From Alphaproteobacteria bacterium (GTDB lineage: Bacteria > Pseudomonadota > Alphaproteobacteria > Micavibrionales > Micavibrionaceae), in NCBI GenBank assembly GCA_029880245.1, contig JAOUOR010000015.1, positions 1 to 34,596 of the forward strand: a DNA stretch of 34,596 nucleotides, given 5' to 3'. Both the position numbers and the translations under genes were made by a program. The notes below the pieces were generated by a model that did not search any database, was not told where the DNA came from, and worked only from the letters and a program-made list of their open reading frames with translations. Positions 8,100 through 16,531 of the stretch are shown here, piece by piece. Position 1 is the first letter of the stretch, and each line of letters opens with the position of its first letter.

Positions 8100-10142
8100 T
8101 TACCGTTCAAATGTAATGCCCCAATTTTCCTGCATGGAGGATAAAATCCGGTCAACCAGTAATTTACCGCCATCATAGGATAAATGATTATCATCCCGAT
8201 AATAGAATTTATCTTCATCCATCGTGATACAACGCTCTTTTGCAACCGTATTACAAAATAGTTTTTCCGGATAAATGCGAATTAAATTCGGATGATCCGG
8301 CACTGAATCATAAGTTTCATAGGCGGTTTTATTACGTTCCGTAAAAACCCCGTAAGATGTTGAAATTAGGTAATTTTTTATCCATGAACTTAACTTAGCT
8401 TCATCTCTCGGCGCCATTTTTATAAAGCGCCCGGGCACATCCCAACCGACTTCCGGCACGGGATAAATAATGACAACGCGGTAGCCTTTATCCAGCAAGG
8501 CTTGAATAGTCAGAATTGTTTTGCCCGCCAGTTCTTCTGCATATTGACGATATTCTTCTTTACTAAGATAACGCTTCCAATCCTTTTTGGTACTACCCCC
8601 TTCTTTATTATCATAGATCTCATAGTGTAAATGAGCTTGAAAACGGGAGCCAAAAATCACGACTGGATTTGTGTAGCTTTCTATCACATTCAAACGTTGA
8701 TTATTATAATTCTGATCACATTCCACCAAACCATTTTTAGGCATATCAATCCCAAGCGCAAACATACATCCCCCCCCGATAAGAGGTACAAATCGCGCAT
8801 TCTTATCCTTGAGAACGTCAATCAAAGGCTGGGTCAATGGCCGGACATGCGAATCTCCAACAGTCACTAACGTGGTTTTGGCATCCCCAAACTCCAAAGA
8901 ACAATGCCCTTTTTCAAAGAAATAATTCCTGCAGGACAAATCTCCGTCTTTTACCTTTGCTCCATAATTGACTTCTGCTTGAATAGCTCTGGCAAAAACT
9001 TCAGGAAAGCGATTTGGCAGCCCTTCTGCCTGATAGACATATAAGCCAATCACCAAAAACCCAAAAGTGCCAAGCGCAGAAATACTCCATATGGTTTTGA
9101 CACTGGTCACTTTTCTATTTCGTGTTGGTTTTTCAATAGCCCAATAGGTTAGTCCCGCCAAAATCATGGACAAAATAATCCAGCCAAGTTTTTGATAACC
9201 CGAAGGGTCTTCTACCGCAATAGTGCGGGAAAAGGCAAAAACCGGCTGATGCCATAAGTACAGAGAATAAGAAATCAGACCGATCCAGACCACTGGCTGA
9301 AATTTCAATAACCATGATATCGGATCACGCCCGCCAGCATAACGAATGATAAGCATCGTAGCCACAATCGGGAAAACAGTAATAATCCCCGGATGGGGCA
9401 TCTTATCATGCATCAAGAACACAGCCATGCCCAAAACCACGCAGCCAATAAATGGCAAAGCGCGCTTAAACCCTTCTTTTTCAGCAACATACCCCTTGAA
9501 ATCCAGCCAAGCCAGAAGTGAGCCTGACAATAACTCCCACCCTCTGGTTGGTAAGAGATAAAAACTGGCATCCGGATAAAAACGGCTGGCCCATTCAGCC
9601 AAAACAAGTGAAGCAAGCGCTCCCAAAACCATAAGCCAAAACATATATTGACGTAAAAATACCCATGCAAAAAATAACATCAATGGAAAGAAAATATAAA
9701 ACTGCTCTTCTACGCCTAAACTCCACGTATGCAGGAAAGGTTTGAAGTCACTGGCTTCCGCCGTATAGCTATCTTGTTTCCAAAAGAAAATATTGGATAC
9801 AAACAAAAATGTGGCAGCCAAAGAGCCTGCATATTCCTTAAAGGCCGAGGGCATCAGAATATAATACGAAATTGCCGTGGTAACAGCCGCAACAGTAAAA
9901 AGAGCCGGTAATATCCGCCTCGCCCTGCGCTCATAAAACTTAAGGATATTGAACGTCTGGTCCTGCATTTCTCTCAGGAGGATAAAAGTAATCAAATAGC
10001 CCGATATAACAAAGAAAATGTCTACGCCGATAAAACCACCAGAAAAAACATGATGCCCAGCCACGTAAAATTTTGCATGGTAAAACAATACAGACATTAC
10101 AGCGATTGCTCTTAAACCATCTATTTCCGCGCGATATTTCAT
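8100..10142 (-). CDS. OafA-type membrane acyltransferase with C-terminal SGNH domain
   Basis: A 680-residue protein fusing two parts. Residues 1 to about 385 are an acyltransferase-3 (PF01757) membrane domain with about ten helices and the signature IDGLRAIAVMSVLFYHA, followed by GGFIGVDIFFVISGYLI. The C-terminal half is a periplasmic SGNH esterase-like domain with the nucleophile block VGDSHVRPL near residues 427-435 and the catalytic pair in DDNHLSYDGG near 649-658. Proteins of this layout O-acetylate O-antigen, EPS or peptidoglycan sugars in the periplasm. Within this glycosyltransferase operon it most likely acetylates the Wzy-dependent polymer or its repeat unit. It is distinct from the MBOAT/AlgJ acetylation machinery further right. 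Confidence 0.92.
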   Translation of the reverse strand: MKYRAEIDGLRAIAVMSVLFYHAKFYVAGHHVFSGGFIGVDIFFVISGYLITFILLREMQDQTFNILKFYERRARRILPALFTVAAVTTAISYYILMPSAFKEYAGSLAATFLFVSNIFFWKQDSYTAEASDFKPFLHTWSLGVEEQFYIFFPLMLFFAWVFLRQYMFWLMVLGALASLVLAEWASRFYPDASFYLLPTRGWELLSGSLLAWLDFKGYVAEKEGFKRALPFIGCVVLGMAVFLMHDKMPHPGIITVFPIVATMLIIRYAGGRDPISWLLKFQPVVWIGLISYSLYLWHQPVFAFSRTIAVEDPSGYQKLGWIILSMILAGLTYWAIEKPTRNRKVTSVKTIWSISALGTFGFLVIGLYVYQAEGLPNRFPEVFARAIQAEVNYGAKVKDGDLSCRNYFFEKGHCSLEFGDAKTTLVTVGDSHVRPLTQPLIDVLKDKNARFVPLIGGGCMFALGIDMPKNGLVECDQNYNNQRLNVIESYTNPVVIFGSRFQAHLHYEIYDNKEGGSTKKDWKRYLSKEEYRQYAEELAGKTILTIQALLDKGYRVVIIYPVPEVGWDVPGRFIKMAPRDEAKLSSWIKNYLISTSYGVFTERNKTAYETYDSVPDHPNLIRIYPEKLFCNTVAKERCITMDEDKFYYRDDNHLSYDGGKLLVDRILSSMQENWGITFER

Positions 10143-10160
10143 TTACTCTACCTAAACCCC

Positions 10161-11675
10161 CTAGCTCTGCTTATTCAGAAGCTTGTGTCTAATTTCATAC
10201 ACTAAATACAATATCAATTCACGTGATGGTCCAAACACATAAGCCAGAAGTAAAAATGTTGACCCAGCCACCACTGACAGCCCTATTTGTGCCCATGTAT
10301 CCACCCCCTGATAGAGTATCATTGTTACATATTGGACAGTTAAAAATGACAATAACAACGGCAAGTGTGACACTATCATCCACATGAAATCCTGGGTTTT
10401 TACCGGTCCTTTTCTCCCAACATAGAGATAAAGAAAAGGAGAAACGGCAAAGACACATAGAGAAAAAGCTAAAGCCGTTGCATCTATACCATAAGGAAGC
10501 CCAAGCGAGATGCTAAAGACAATTGCCAGAGTAAGGAATACGGACCATTTTAACATTTCATTGGTTCTCTCCTGTGTAATAAAGAGCCAACTTGACGTCG
10601 AATTAATACCAATAACCAGCATGGTTGCCGCCAGATACCGCATGGGAGTCATAGCTCCAATCCACTCATGTCCGAAAATGACATCAATAATCACCGGCGC
10701 ATGAATAACAACAAAAAGGCCTAGCGCTGAGTAAATCAGGAAGAGAATACTAACAGCTCTAAGATAAGCTTTTCTATATTGCTCGGTATCATCTAGCATC
10801 TGGCTAAGCATCGGGATCATGACATGGGAAATAGGTTCTGTTACGCGCTGGATTGGCAAGAAAATCACTTGAAAACCCAGCTTATAAAATCCAAGAGACG
10901 TCGCCCCTAAGACACGCCCGATCAATATATCCGCGTAATTCTGAGAAATATAATGCATTAACCTCGTAAATGTAAGATTTCCTCCGACCTTAAGAGCAGG
11001 AATATAGTCTTTTGACCATCTATGCCAACTTGGAATCCACCCGGAAAATATCCAGATCATGGTGCTGCGAGAAAAAGCATCCATGACCTGACGCCACACC
11101 AAAGACCATACCCCTGCTCCTAGAAGTGCCAGAATAATGGCCAAAATGGTGCCACAAACAGCACCGATCATAGTCGCAATCGAAGTTTTCTTGTGATTCA
11201 TCTTGCGATTAAGAAGCGCTGTATGCTGGTTCGCAGCCCCCCTAAACAGAAAGGCAAGGGATAAAGCATGACACATATCCTCTAATATCGGTTCCTTGTA
11301 ATACAAGGCAATGAGAGGTGCTGCCAGAAAAAATAAAAGCGCAATAATACAAGAAATCGCCAGATTGACCCAGAACAGACAATTCAACTCTTCAATGCTT
11401 AAATCCTTACGCTGGACAGTCACATAATAAAGCCCGAAATTTTCAAAGACCATCAAAAGCGAAGAAGCCGTTGCAATCATGGCCATCAGACCAAAATTCT
11501 CAGGACCCAAAATTCTGGCCAGAAAAATCGTCCCAAGAATTACCACCACATTAGCCACAATCTGCGCCATAATAACAAACGCAAATGCCGTAGCGGTTTT
11601 CTGACCTAAATCCCCCTGATCAAAATCATGGTCAATGTCGGACTGATCAATTTTCCTGAAACCCTTTTTTTTCAT
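10161..11675 (-). CDS. Wzx/WzxC-like polysaccharide flippase
   Basis: A polytopic membrane protein of 504 residues with 12-14 hydrophobic helices, belonging to the polysaccharide transporter (MOP, PF13440/WzxC-like) group. Characteristic are the early LARILGPENFGLMAM segment and FRGAANQHTALLNRKM in the middle. It should flip undecaprenyl-linked repeat units to the periplasm. The frame is open further upstream to 11789, but that extension overlaps the preceding glycosyltransferase and is hydrophilic. The ATG at 11675, 8 bases after the preceding stop, gives MKKKGFRKID and is preferred. It is flanked by transferases and the acyltransferase in one operon and is paired with the Wzy-like polymerase at 5922-7172. 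Confidence 0.9.
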   Translation of the reverse strand: MKKKGFRKIDQSDIDHDFDQGDLGQKTATAFAFVIMAQIVANVVVILGTIFLARILGPENFGLMAMIATASSLLMVFENFGLYYVTVQRKDLSIEELNCLFWVNLAISCIIALLFFLAAPLIALYYKEPILEDMCHALSLAFLFRGAANQHTALLNRKMNHKKTSIATMIGAVCGTILAIILALLGAGVWSLVWRQVMDAFSRSTMIWIFSGWIPSWHRWSKDYIPALKVGGNLTFTRLMHYISQNYADILIGRVLGATSLGFYKLGFQVIFLPIQRVTEPISHVMIPMLSQMLDDTEQYRKAYLRAVSILFLIYSALGLFVVIHAPVIIDVIFGHEWIGAMTPMRYLAATMLVIGINSTSSWLFITQERTNEMLKWSVFLTLAIVFSISLGLPYGIDATALAFSLCVFAVSPFLYLYVGRKGPVKTQDFMWMIVSHLPLLLSFLTVQYVTMILYQGVDTWAQIGLSVVAGSTFLLLAYVFGPSRELILYLVYEIRHKLLNKQS

Positions 11676-11683
11676 AATGAAAC

Positions 11684-12676
11684 TTAATCCAGAAAATCCG
11701 ATACTGGCTGAAATCTGGATATCAGGCCTTTCCCTTTGTTGACTTTCATCATCGTGTGCAAAATACCCTTGCTCATATTCAACTTCCAAAGCAAATCATA
11801 TCTTCTTTTACTCTGGGGCAAGGCATAAATGAAAGGATGCAACAATTTCAGCGTAACATATTTAACCAAAGTTGTTACAGGCATCCCCAAAAACAGTGAC
11901 TTTCCTTCAAACCATTCGGGTCTCACGTAAGGTGTTCCTCGTCCATATCGCTCTGCCCTGCCTAAAATCCATGCCTCTTCAATACGCTCGGACGGGATGC
12001 AATGCCTAACTTTTGTGTCCTTTGTATAATAGGCTTTTCCCCCCCGATTGACGATCTTTAAAGAAAATGCCACATCTTCTCCCATAGGAAATTTTTGATT
12101 CCCAGCACTTGGTCCTAATTCTCCACCTCCATAACTAAGACCTTCCATAGCCTTACGGCGATACGCCGCATTGCCTCCTGTTACCCAGACTGGTGGAATT
12201 TCTCCTTCTTCCAATTCCGGATTAACAGCAAAAACAATCCCGTGATGTGGCCATTTCAAAACCCATTCCGGCGGCTGCACCTCCCAAAATGGTTCGATAT
12301 AGCCGCAGAAAATATCATATTCGGGCTTCTCCTTGGCTACTCTCACCATCTGTTCCAGCCAATCATCAAAGGGTTCAATATCATCGTCTATTGTCACGAC
12401 CAGCCATCCTTCCAGATGCCCAAAAGCCTGATTAACGGCCTGTGATTTCCCTTGTTTGGGTTCGAATAAAATCTGTAAGGGCAGCTTATCTAGATAGGAT
12501 TTGAGCACCTCTTGCGTGTGATCCGTGCTGTTATTATCAACGACGATCAACTTCCATTTTAACCTATTATAATTCTGTCGTACCAACGCATCCAGCATCC
12601 GTTTCAAACTTTGCGCTCGATTATATGTCGCACAAATAACAGTTATATCCCGTTCTTCCATAGTAACACTTTTCAT
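11684..12676 (-). CDS. Family 2 glycosyltransferase
   Basis: A 330-residue GT-A glycosyltransferase. Motifs in order are TVICATYNRAQSLKRMLDAL, VVDNNSTDHTQEV, the GKSQAVNQAF segment, and the metal site VVTIDDDIEPFDDWL near residue 97. Then come VTGGNAAYRRKAM and GEDVAFSLKI, the latter carrying the acidic residue usually taken as catalytic base. No clear transmembrane helix is seen, so peripheral membrane association is likely. The start could also be the ATG at 12661 (MEERDI); neither has a strong ribosome binding site. It lies third in the minus-strand glycosyltransferase operon and is related in layout to the last gene, 7157-8089. Sugar specificity is unknown. Confidence 0.9.
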   Translation of the reverse strand: MKSVTMEERDITVICATYNRAQSLKRMLDALVRQNYNRLKWKLIVVDNNSTDHTQEVLKSYLDKLPLQILFEPKQGKSQAVNQAFGHLEGWLVVTIDDDIEPFDDWLEQMVRVAKEKPEYDIFCGYIEPFWEVQPPEWVLKWPHHGIVFAVNPELEEGEIPPVWVTGGNAAYRRKAMEGLSYGGGELGPSAGNQKFPMGEDVAFSLKIVNRGGKAYYTKDTKVRHCIPSERIEEAWILGRAERYGRGTPYVRPEWFEGKSLFLGMPVTTLVKYVTLKLLHPFIYALPQSKRRYDLLWKLNMSKGILHTMMKVNKGKGLISRFQPVSDFLD

Positions 12677-12709
12677 GTAAGAAAATTCTACGCCCGAGCA
12701 AATATTACA

Positions 12710-13834
12710 TTAGCACAAGACAAAATTATAAATCTCTTCCAAAATTCTGCTCTGTTTCTTGTTATCAAAATTCTGCTGAACGAATTCCGGCGCCGCCATT
12801 GAGAACTTCTCCAGAGTTTCCTGTGATTTTATCAGGTCGCCAAGTTTTTCGGCAAAATCCTGTACGTCTCCTTCTTCGGCCAGAAAGCCGGTATGTCCCT
12901 CACTGATTGCTTCCGGCACACCGCCTGATCGGAATGCTACAACCGGCAGTCCCGCCCATTGAGCCTCCAGTAAAACAAGCCCAAAAGCTTCGGTCTGCCC
13001 GTTGGGTTGCGTCACACTGCTATGACAGAAAACATGATGCTCGCTCATCGCCTTTAAAACCACATCATGAGGCTGTGCCCCCATAAATTTGTAATCTACC
13101 AGACTTTCCGCAGCCTGCTTTTCAAGGCTTTTTCTTAAAGGTCCATCTCCTATAATTGTCAAAGAAACATCAAGCCCCTCTTTTTGCAAAATCGAAACTG
13201 CTTCGATCAATTTGCTATGGGCCTTAAACGGGACAAGCCGCCCAACTGCAAGAAGTTTTATCTTTCCGCCAATAGGCACTTTAGTGTGAACATGTTCTTT
13301 TAGTGGAATGCCCATATAATGAACGACACATTTTTCTTCAGGAAAACCAAATTCTATAGCTTTTTGACGCATAAACTCGGACACACATATAAATTTACTC
13401 GCGCGCTGGCCCAGTAATTCACGGTTCTTATTATAAATAGATTGAAGCACGCCATCATCTTTGCGGTTTATATTATTTTTTAGAATATCAAAACCATGCA
13501 ACGTCACAATCAAAGGCTTACCCGTCTTCGCAGTCAGTCGACTTGCAAGCCAACCCGTTGGCCCAAAATGCGCGTGAATCACATCGCATTCTTTAACAGC
13601 ATGTAATAATGCCCTACTTTTTCCAGAAAGTTTGAAAATAGCCTCTGCAATTTTTCCCTTCGCGCCACCATTATTAAGGCACGTCACCGGAATATTATAT
13701 GTGATAGGACTTGGCACACAACGGCAAGCTATAAATCGAGGTTTATATTCATGCAAAGACGCAGCCTGATGATAAATAAAAATCTCGCTTAAAGGCAGGC
13801 ACTGGTTCAAAAAAATGCCGACTGTCTTACTCAT
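12710..13834 (-). CDS. Family 4 glycosyltransferase (GT-B fold, WcaL-like)
   Basis: A 374-residue retaining GT-B transferase. The N-terminal acceptor domain carries VIHAHFGPTGWLASRLTA and IVTLHGFDIL. The C-terminal nucleotide-binding domain starts near residue 185 with KLLAVGRLVPFKAH, continues with LTIIGDGPLRKSLE, and includes the EX7E motif in TEAFGLVLLEAQWAGLPVVA. GT4 enzymes of this type add sugars from nucleotide donors to lipid-linked intermediates at the cytoplasmic membrane. Its start codon overlaps the stop of the upstream GT2 gene by 4 bases, so the two are translationally coupled. The specific sugar cannot be told from sequence. Confidence 0.92.
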   Translation of the reverse strand: MSKTVGIFLNQCLPLSEIFIYHQAASLHEYKPRFIACRCVPSPITYNIPVTCLNNGGAKGKIAEAIFKLSGKSRALLHAVKECDVIHAHFGPTGWLASRLTAKTGKPLIVTLHGFDILKNNINRKDDGVLQSIYNKNRELLGQRASKFICVSEFMRQKAIEFGFPEEKCVVHYMGIPLKEHVHTKVPIGGKIKLLAVGRLVPFKAHSKLIEAVSILQKEGLDVSLTIIGDGPLRKSLEKQAAESLVDYKFMGAQPHDVVLKAMSEHHVFCHSSVTQPNGQTEAFGLVLLEAQWAGLPVVAFRSGGVPEAISEGHTGFLAEEGDVQDFAEKLGDLIKSQETLEKFSMAAPEFVQQNFDNKKQSRILEEIYNFVLC

Positions 13835-14760
13835 ACTTCAATCCCCAAAGCCTTGGCGCGTTGCCTGAATGCCCATTCGGCGGCAGGCCCTTTGCCCTCC
13901 ATCAAGGCCTTCATCTGATAGGATTGTATAAATTTGACCATCTCCGCATCACCAAATCGCTTCTCTCCGCTCAACCACGCCTTGATATAACCGTAGATAG
14001 AAAAAAATGTCCCTGTAATATAGGGACGCTGGCGCACAGAACGATAAGCCGAGCTAATCAGGAAAAACAAGGGATGCGTACCAATATGGAACTGTCCTTT
14101 TCCGTGGCGGATACGTCCGCGATAAATGCTTTTCTGACTGGAGCCCATAGGCCTTAAATGAATGAACTGCAAATCCGGTTCATCCCAGCTCAGCGCCCGC
14201 CAACCAAACCAGCGCGCACGGTGGCAGTCATAGCCATCCCAGCCAACTTCTGCGACAAACCCGCCAATTTGCTCGAAACAATCACGGCGGTAAAACTTTG
14301 TCATCCCAACCGAAGCCTCATCTCCACACAACTCGCTTTTGCGCTCGCCTGTTTGCGGATGAATATAATAAGCTTTTCCACTACATGTCCCCAAACGCGG
14401 GTCTTCGTTCATACGCTGCATCAGGACTTCAAAATAACGGGGCTTGAGATCAAGATCGACATCGAATTTGCAAAGAAAATCATAATCCGGCACATCAATA
14501 TGTTTTAGTCCCTCATTAAAGGCATGGATAACCCCTGCCCCGACTTTACGCTCGCCTTTGGGACGGATAACGATCTTGATGAACGGCATTTGCTCCTTAT
14601 ATTTTTTAATGATCTCGACGCTGTTATCACTCGACCCGTCATCGACAATCACCCATTGCACAGGTTTTATTGTCTGGTTCAAAACCGACCGCAATGTTTT
14701 TTCAATATAAGCACCCTCATCTTTACAAGGCGAGATCAGGATATATTTGTTTTTCTTCAT
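13831..14760 (-). CDS. Family 2 glycosyltransferase, first gene of minus-strand EPS operon
   Basis: A 309-residue GT-A transferase with the N-terminal YILISPCKDEGAYIEKTLRS, VIVDDGSSDNSVEI and the DXD-type LCKFDVDLDLKPRYF near residue 98. Downstream elements include FEQIGGFVAEVGWDGYD and a basic region with SSQKSIYRGRIRHGKGQ. The protein is largely soluble, with one moderately hydrophobic segment (THPLFFLISSAY) that may contact the membrane. The start has a good Shine-Dalgarno (AGGGA, 8 bases upstream on the minus strand). It leads an operon running GT2, GT4, GT2, flippase, acyltransferase, GT2. The divergent WecG-like gene starts 103 bases away. Confidence 0.9.
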   Translation of the reverse strand: MKKNKYILISPCKDEGAYIEKTLRSVLNQTIKPVQWVIVDDGSSDNSVEIIKKYKEQMPFIKIVIRPKGERKVGAGVIHAFNEGLKHIDVPDYDFLCKFDVDLDLKPRYFEVLMQRMNEDPRLGTCSGKAYYIHPQTGERKSELCGDEASVGMTKFYRRDCFEQIGGFVAEVGWDGYDCHRARWFGWRALSWDEPDLQFIHLRPMGSSQKSIYRGRIRHGKGQFHIGTHPLFFLISSAYRSVRQRPYITGTFFSIYGYIKAWLSGEKRFGDAEMVKFIQSYQMKALMEGKGPAAEWAFRQRAKALGIEV

Positions 14761-14863
14761 AAATTGTTCCCTAATATGGTTACTCTTGGCCTTGAAGAGG
14801 GATAAAAATGCCTATACATTTCGCGAGAAACTATGACATTTCATAATAATTAATCAAGAACTT
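14761..14863. promoter_or_regulatory. Divergent intergenic region between two glycosyltransferase operons
   Basis: This 103-base spacer separates the start of the minus-strand operon (14760) from the plus-strand WecG-like gene (14864), so it must hold at least one and probably two promoters. It is AT-rich. The only element I can assign confidently is the minus-strand ribosome binding site just upstream of 14760. Promoter boxes are not unambiguous by eye. Confidence 0.45.
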
Positions 14864-15601
14864 ATGCAATTAAACATATATCCAGAAATTCTTGAAGCTT
14901 TAAAAAAAACAGAGCAAGATTCTCTAAGTTGGAATATTGATCAAGCCAGCATCATTAATCAAACAAAACGTATTTTGTTTTTGAATGCACATGGAGTGAA
15001 TTTGACCTCTTGTAATGGCAATTTTCTTAAGGAACTTCTCGCAAGTGATTATCTCTTACGTGATGGAATTGGCCTGGAACTTGGGTTTAAATATCTGAAC
15101 CTGAAAAAAACAGAAAACCTGAATGGCACCGATCTGATCCCGAAAATCCTGCACGCCAATAAGGACAAAAAAATCGCAGTTTGGGGTTCATCGGATGAAG
15201 CACTGAGAAAACTCCGCGCCCGTCTGAAAGATGAAGGCTATCATAATCTTGCCCCAATGCAGCACGGATTCCATCTTGATGAGTTTTATCTTGAAGAATA
15301 TAATAGTGTGAAACCAGACATTCTAATCCTGTGCATGGGCATGCCCCGTCAGGAAATCCTTTCCGGCAAGCTTGCAAAACTCGAACATTCTTCACTGATC
15401 ATTTGCGGTGGCGGCTGGGCAGATTTTTATTCCGGCCACAAAAAACGAGCGCCGGAATGGGTCAGGAAAATCAAGATGGAATGGGTACACCGTCTATGCA
15501 GCGAACCTTTTAGATTGGGGAAAAGATATACAATAGATCTTGCACACTATTTTTTCATAATATATAAAATAACCCATTGTAAAAAAGAGAAAACCTTATG
15601 A
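14864..15601 (+). CDS. WecG/TagA/CpsF family glycosyltransferase (GT26)
   Basis: A 245-residue protein with the full signature of the family. It has RDGIGLELGFKYL near residue 66 (Asp67 aligns with the catalytic base region), then LNGTDLIPKIL, the nucleotide-binding IAVWGSSDEALRKL, CMGMPRQEI, a glycine-rich CGGGWADFYSG, and the C-terminal membrane-associating region EWVHRLCSEPFRLGKRY. Members transfer ManNAc(A) or a related sugar from UDP to a polyprenyl-diphosphate-linked first sugar. It would therefore act as the second transferase in repeat-unit assembly. It overlaps the following GT2 gene by 4 bases. No initiating sugar-1-phosphate transferase is found in the window. Confidence 0.93.
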   Translation: MQLNIYPEILEALKKTEQDSLSWNIDQASIINQTKRILFLNAHGVNLTSCNGNFLKELLASDYLLRDGIGLELGFKYLNLKKTENLNGTDLIPKILHANKDKKIAVWGSSDEALRKLRARLKDEGYHNLAPMQHGFHLDEFYLEEYNSVKPDILILCMGMPRQEILSGKLAKLEHSSLIICGGGWADFYSGHKKRAPEWVRKIKMEWVHRLCSEPFRLGKRYTIDLAHYFFIIYKITHCKKEKTL

Positions 15602-16494
15602 GAACTTCGGTCATTATACCGAATTATAATTACGGGCGTTACCTTCCTCACGCCATCGACAGCGTTTTAAACCAAACAACTCCGGTCGATGAAATTATCG
15701 TAGTCGATGATGGTTCAACCGATAGTTCAAAAAGTATTCTTGAAAGCTATGGCGATAAAATTACGGCCATTTTCCAGCCCAATGCCGGACAAGCTGCAGC
15801 TTTTAATGTAGGCGTCAAGAAAGCCACTGGCGATATTATTTTTCTGCTAGACGCGGATGACCTTTTTCATAGCGATAAAATAAAAACCATCAAAAAACTC
15901 TACGCAGATTATCCTGATATCGGCTGGATTTTCCATGAGCTTAAACACATTAATGATGATGCGCTAAAGAAGAGTTTCAAAGATGCCGGAACTCTTGATG
16001 ATACAGAAATGGAAATCATTGATAAAATTTCAATGATGAAAAATGGGAAGCTGGATTATTACGCCCCAGCCACTTCCGGCCTGTCATTCCGCAAGATTAT
16101 GATTGACTTCATCTTTCCCCTGCCAACCGCAGAATCCATCTATATCAGTGATCACTATATAAAGTTTCTGGCTTTATCCAGCGCAAAAGGCATTCACATT
16201 AAAAATGAACTGGGTATACAATTGATCCATGAGGATAACCTTTATACAGGAAAAACAGATCACTTCAAAAAAGCTCGTCTTTTTATAAACACAGCCTATC
16301 ACCTTAAACAAAAACAATCTTCGCTCGGTACATTTTGCGATAATCTCTACGCCGATGCCCTTCTTAGTTATAGCAAAGCCGGAAAACCAAAAGAACTTGA
16401 TACATTTATCAGGCAATATGGAAGTGCTATGAGTATATTACAAAAAGCCAAAATCAACCTAAAATTCTGGATCAAAAAAAGCAGGCTAGCATAA
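15598..16494 (+). CDS. Family 2 glycosyltransferase
   Basis: A 298-residue GT-A transferase with textbook motifs: SVIIPNYNYGRYLPHAIDSV, EIIVVDDGSTDSSKSIL, AGQAAAFNVGV and the DXD site FLLDADDLF near residue 85. The C-terminal third is helical with basic patches and probably handles the acceptor. It is translationally coupled to the WecG-like gene through a 4-base overlap, and the pair forms a short plus-strand operon. Its stop codon sits in the loop of the hairpin at 16481-16505. That hairpin serves as terminator mainly for the opposite strand. Confidence 0.92.
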   Translation: MRTSVIIPNYNYGRYLPHAIDSVLNQTTPVDEIIVVDDGSTDSSKSILESYGDKITAIFQPNAGQAAAFNVGVKKATGDIIFLLDADDLFHSDKIKTIKKLYADYPDIGWIFHELKHINDDALKKSFKDAGTLDDTEMEIIDKISMMKNGKLDYYAPATSGLSFRKIMIDFIFPLPTAESIYISDHYIKFLALSSAKGIHIKNELGIQLIHEDNLYTGKTDHFKKARLFINTAYHLKQKQSSLGTFCDNLYADALLSYSKAGKPKELDTFIRQYGSAMSILQKAKINLKFWIKKSRLA

Positions 16495-16505
16495 AACCAG
16501 CCTGC
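16474..16505 (-). terminator. Rho-independent terminator of the RTX gene
   Basis: A perfect 7-base inverted repeat, GCAGGCT at 16481-16487 and AGCCTGC at 16499-16505, encloses an 11-base loop. On the minus strand it is followed directly by seven T (16474-16480 read as A on plus). This fits an intrinsic terminator for the minus-strand RTX gene ending at 16532. On the plus strand no T-run follows, although the stem could still protect the end of the GT2 message. Confidence 0.8.
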
Positions 16506-16531
16506 CTCATAATTGCGTAAAAAGATTCTTA

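Noticed and set aside
11676-11789. N-terminal extension of the flippase frame
   Set aside because: It overlaps the end of the upstream glycosyltransferase, is hydrophilic and unlike flippase N-termini. The ATG at 11675 sits right after the upstream stop.
14158-14508. Antisense open frames of 90-120 codons inside glycosyltransferase and alginate genes
   Set aside because: They are shadows opposite well-supported genes and have no recognisable domains or start signals.
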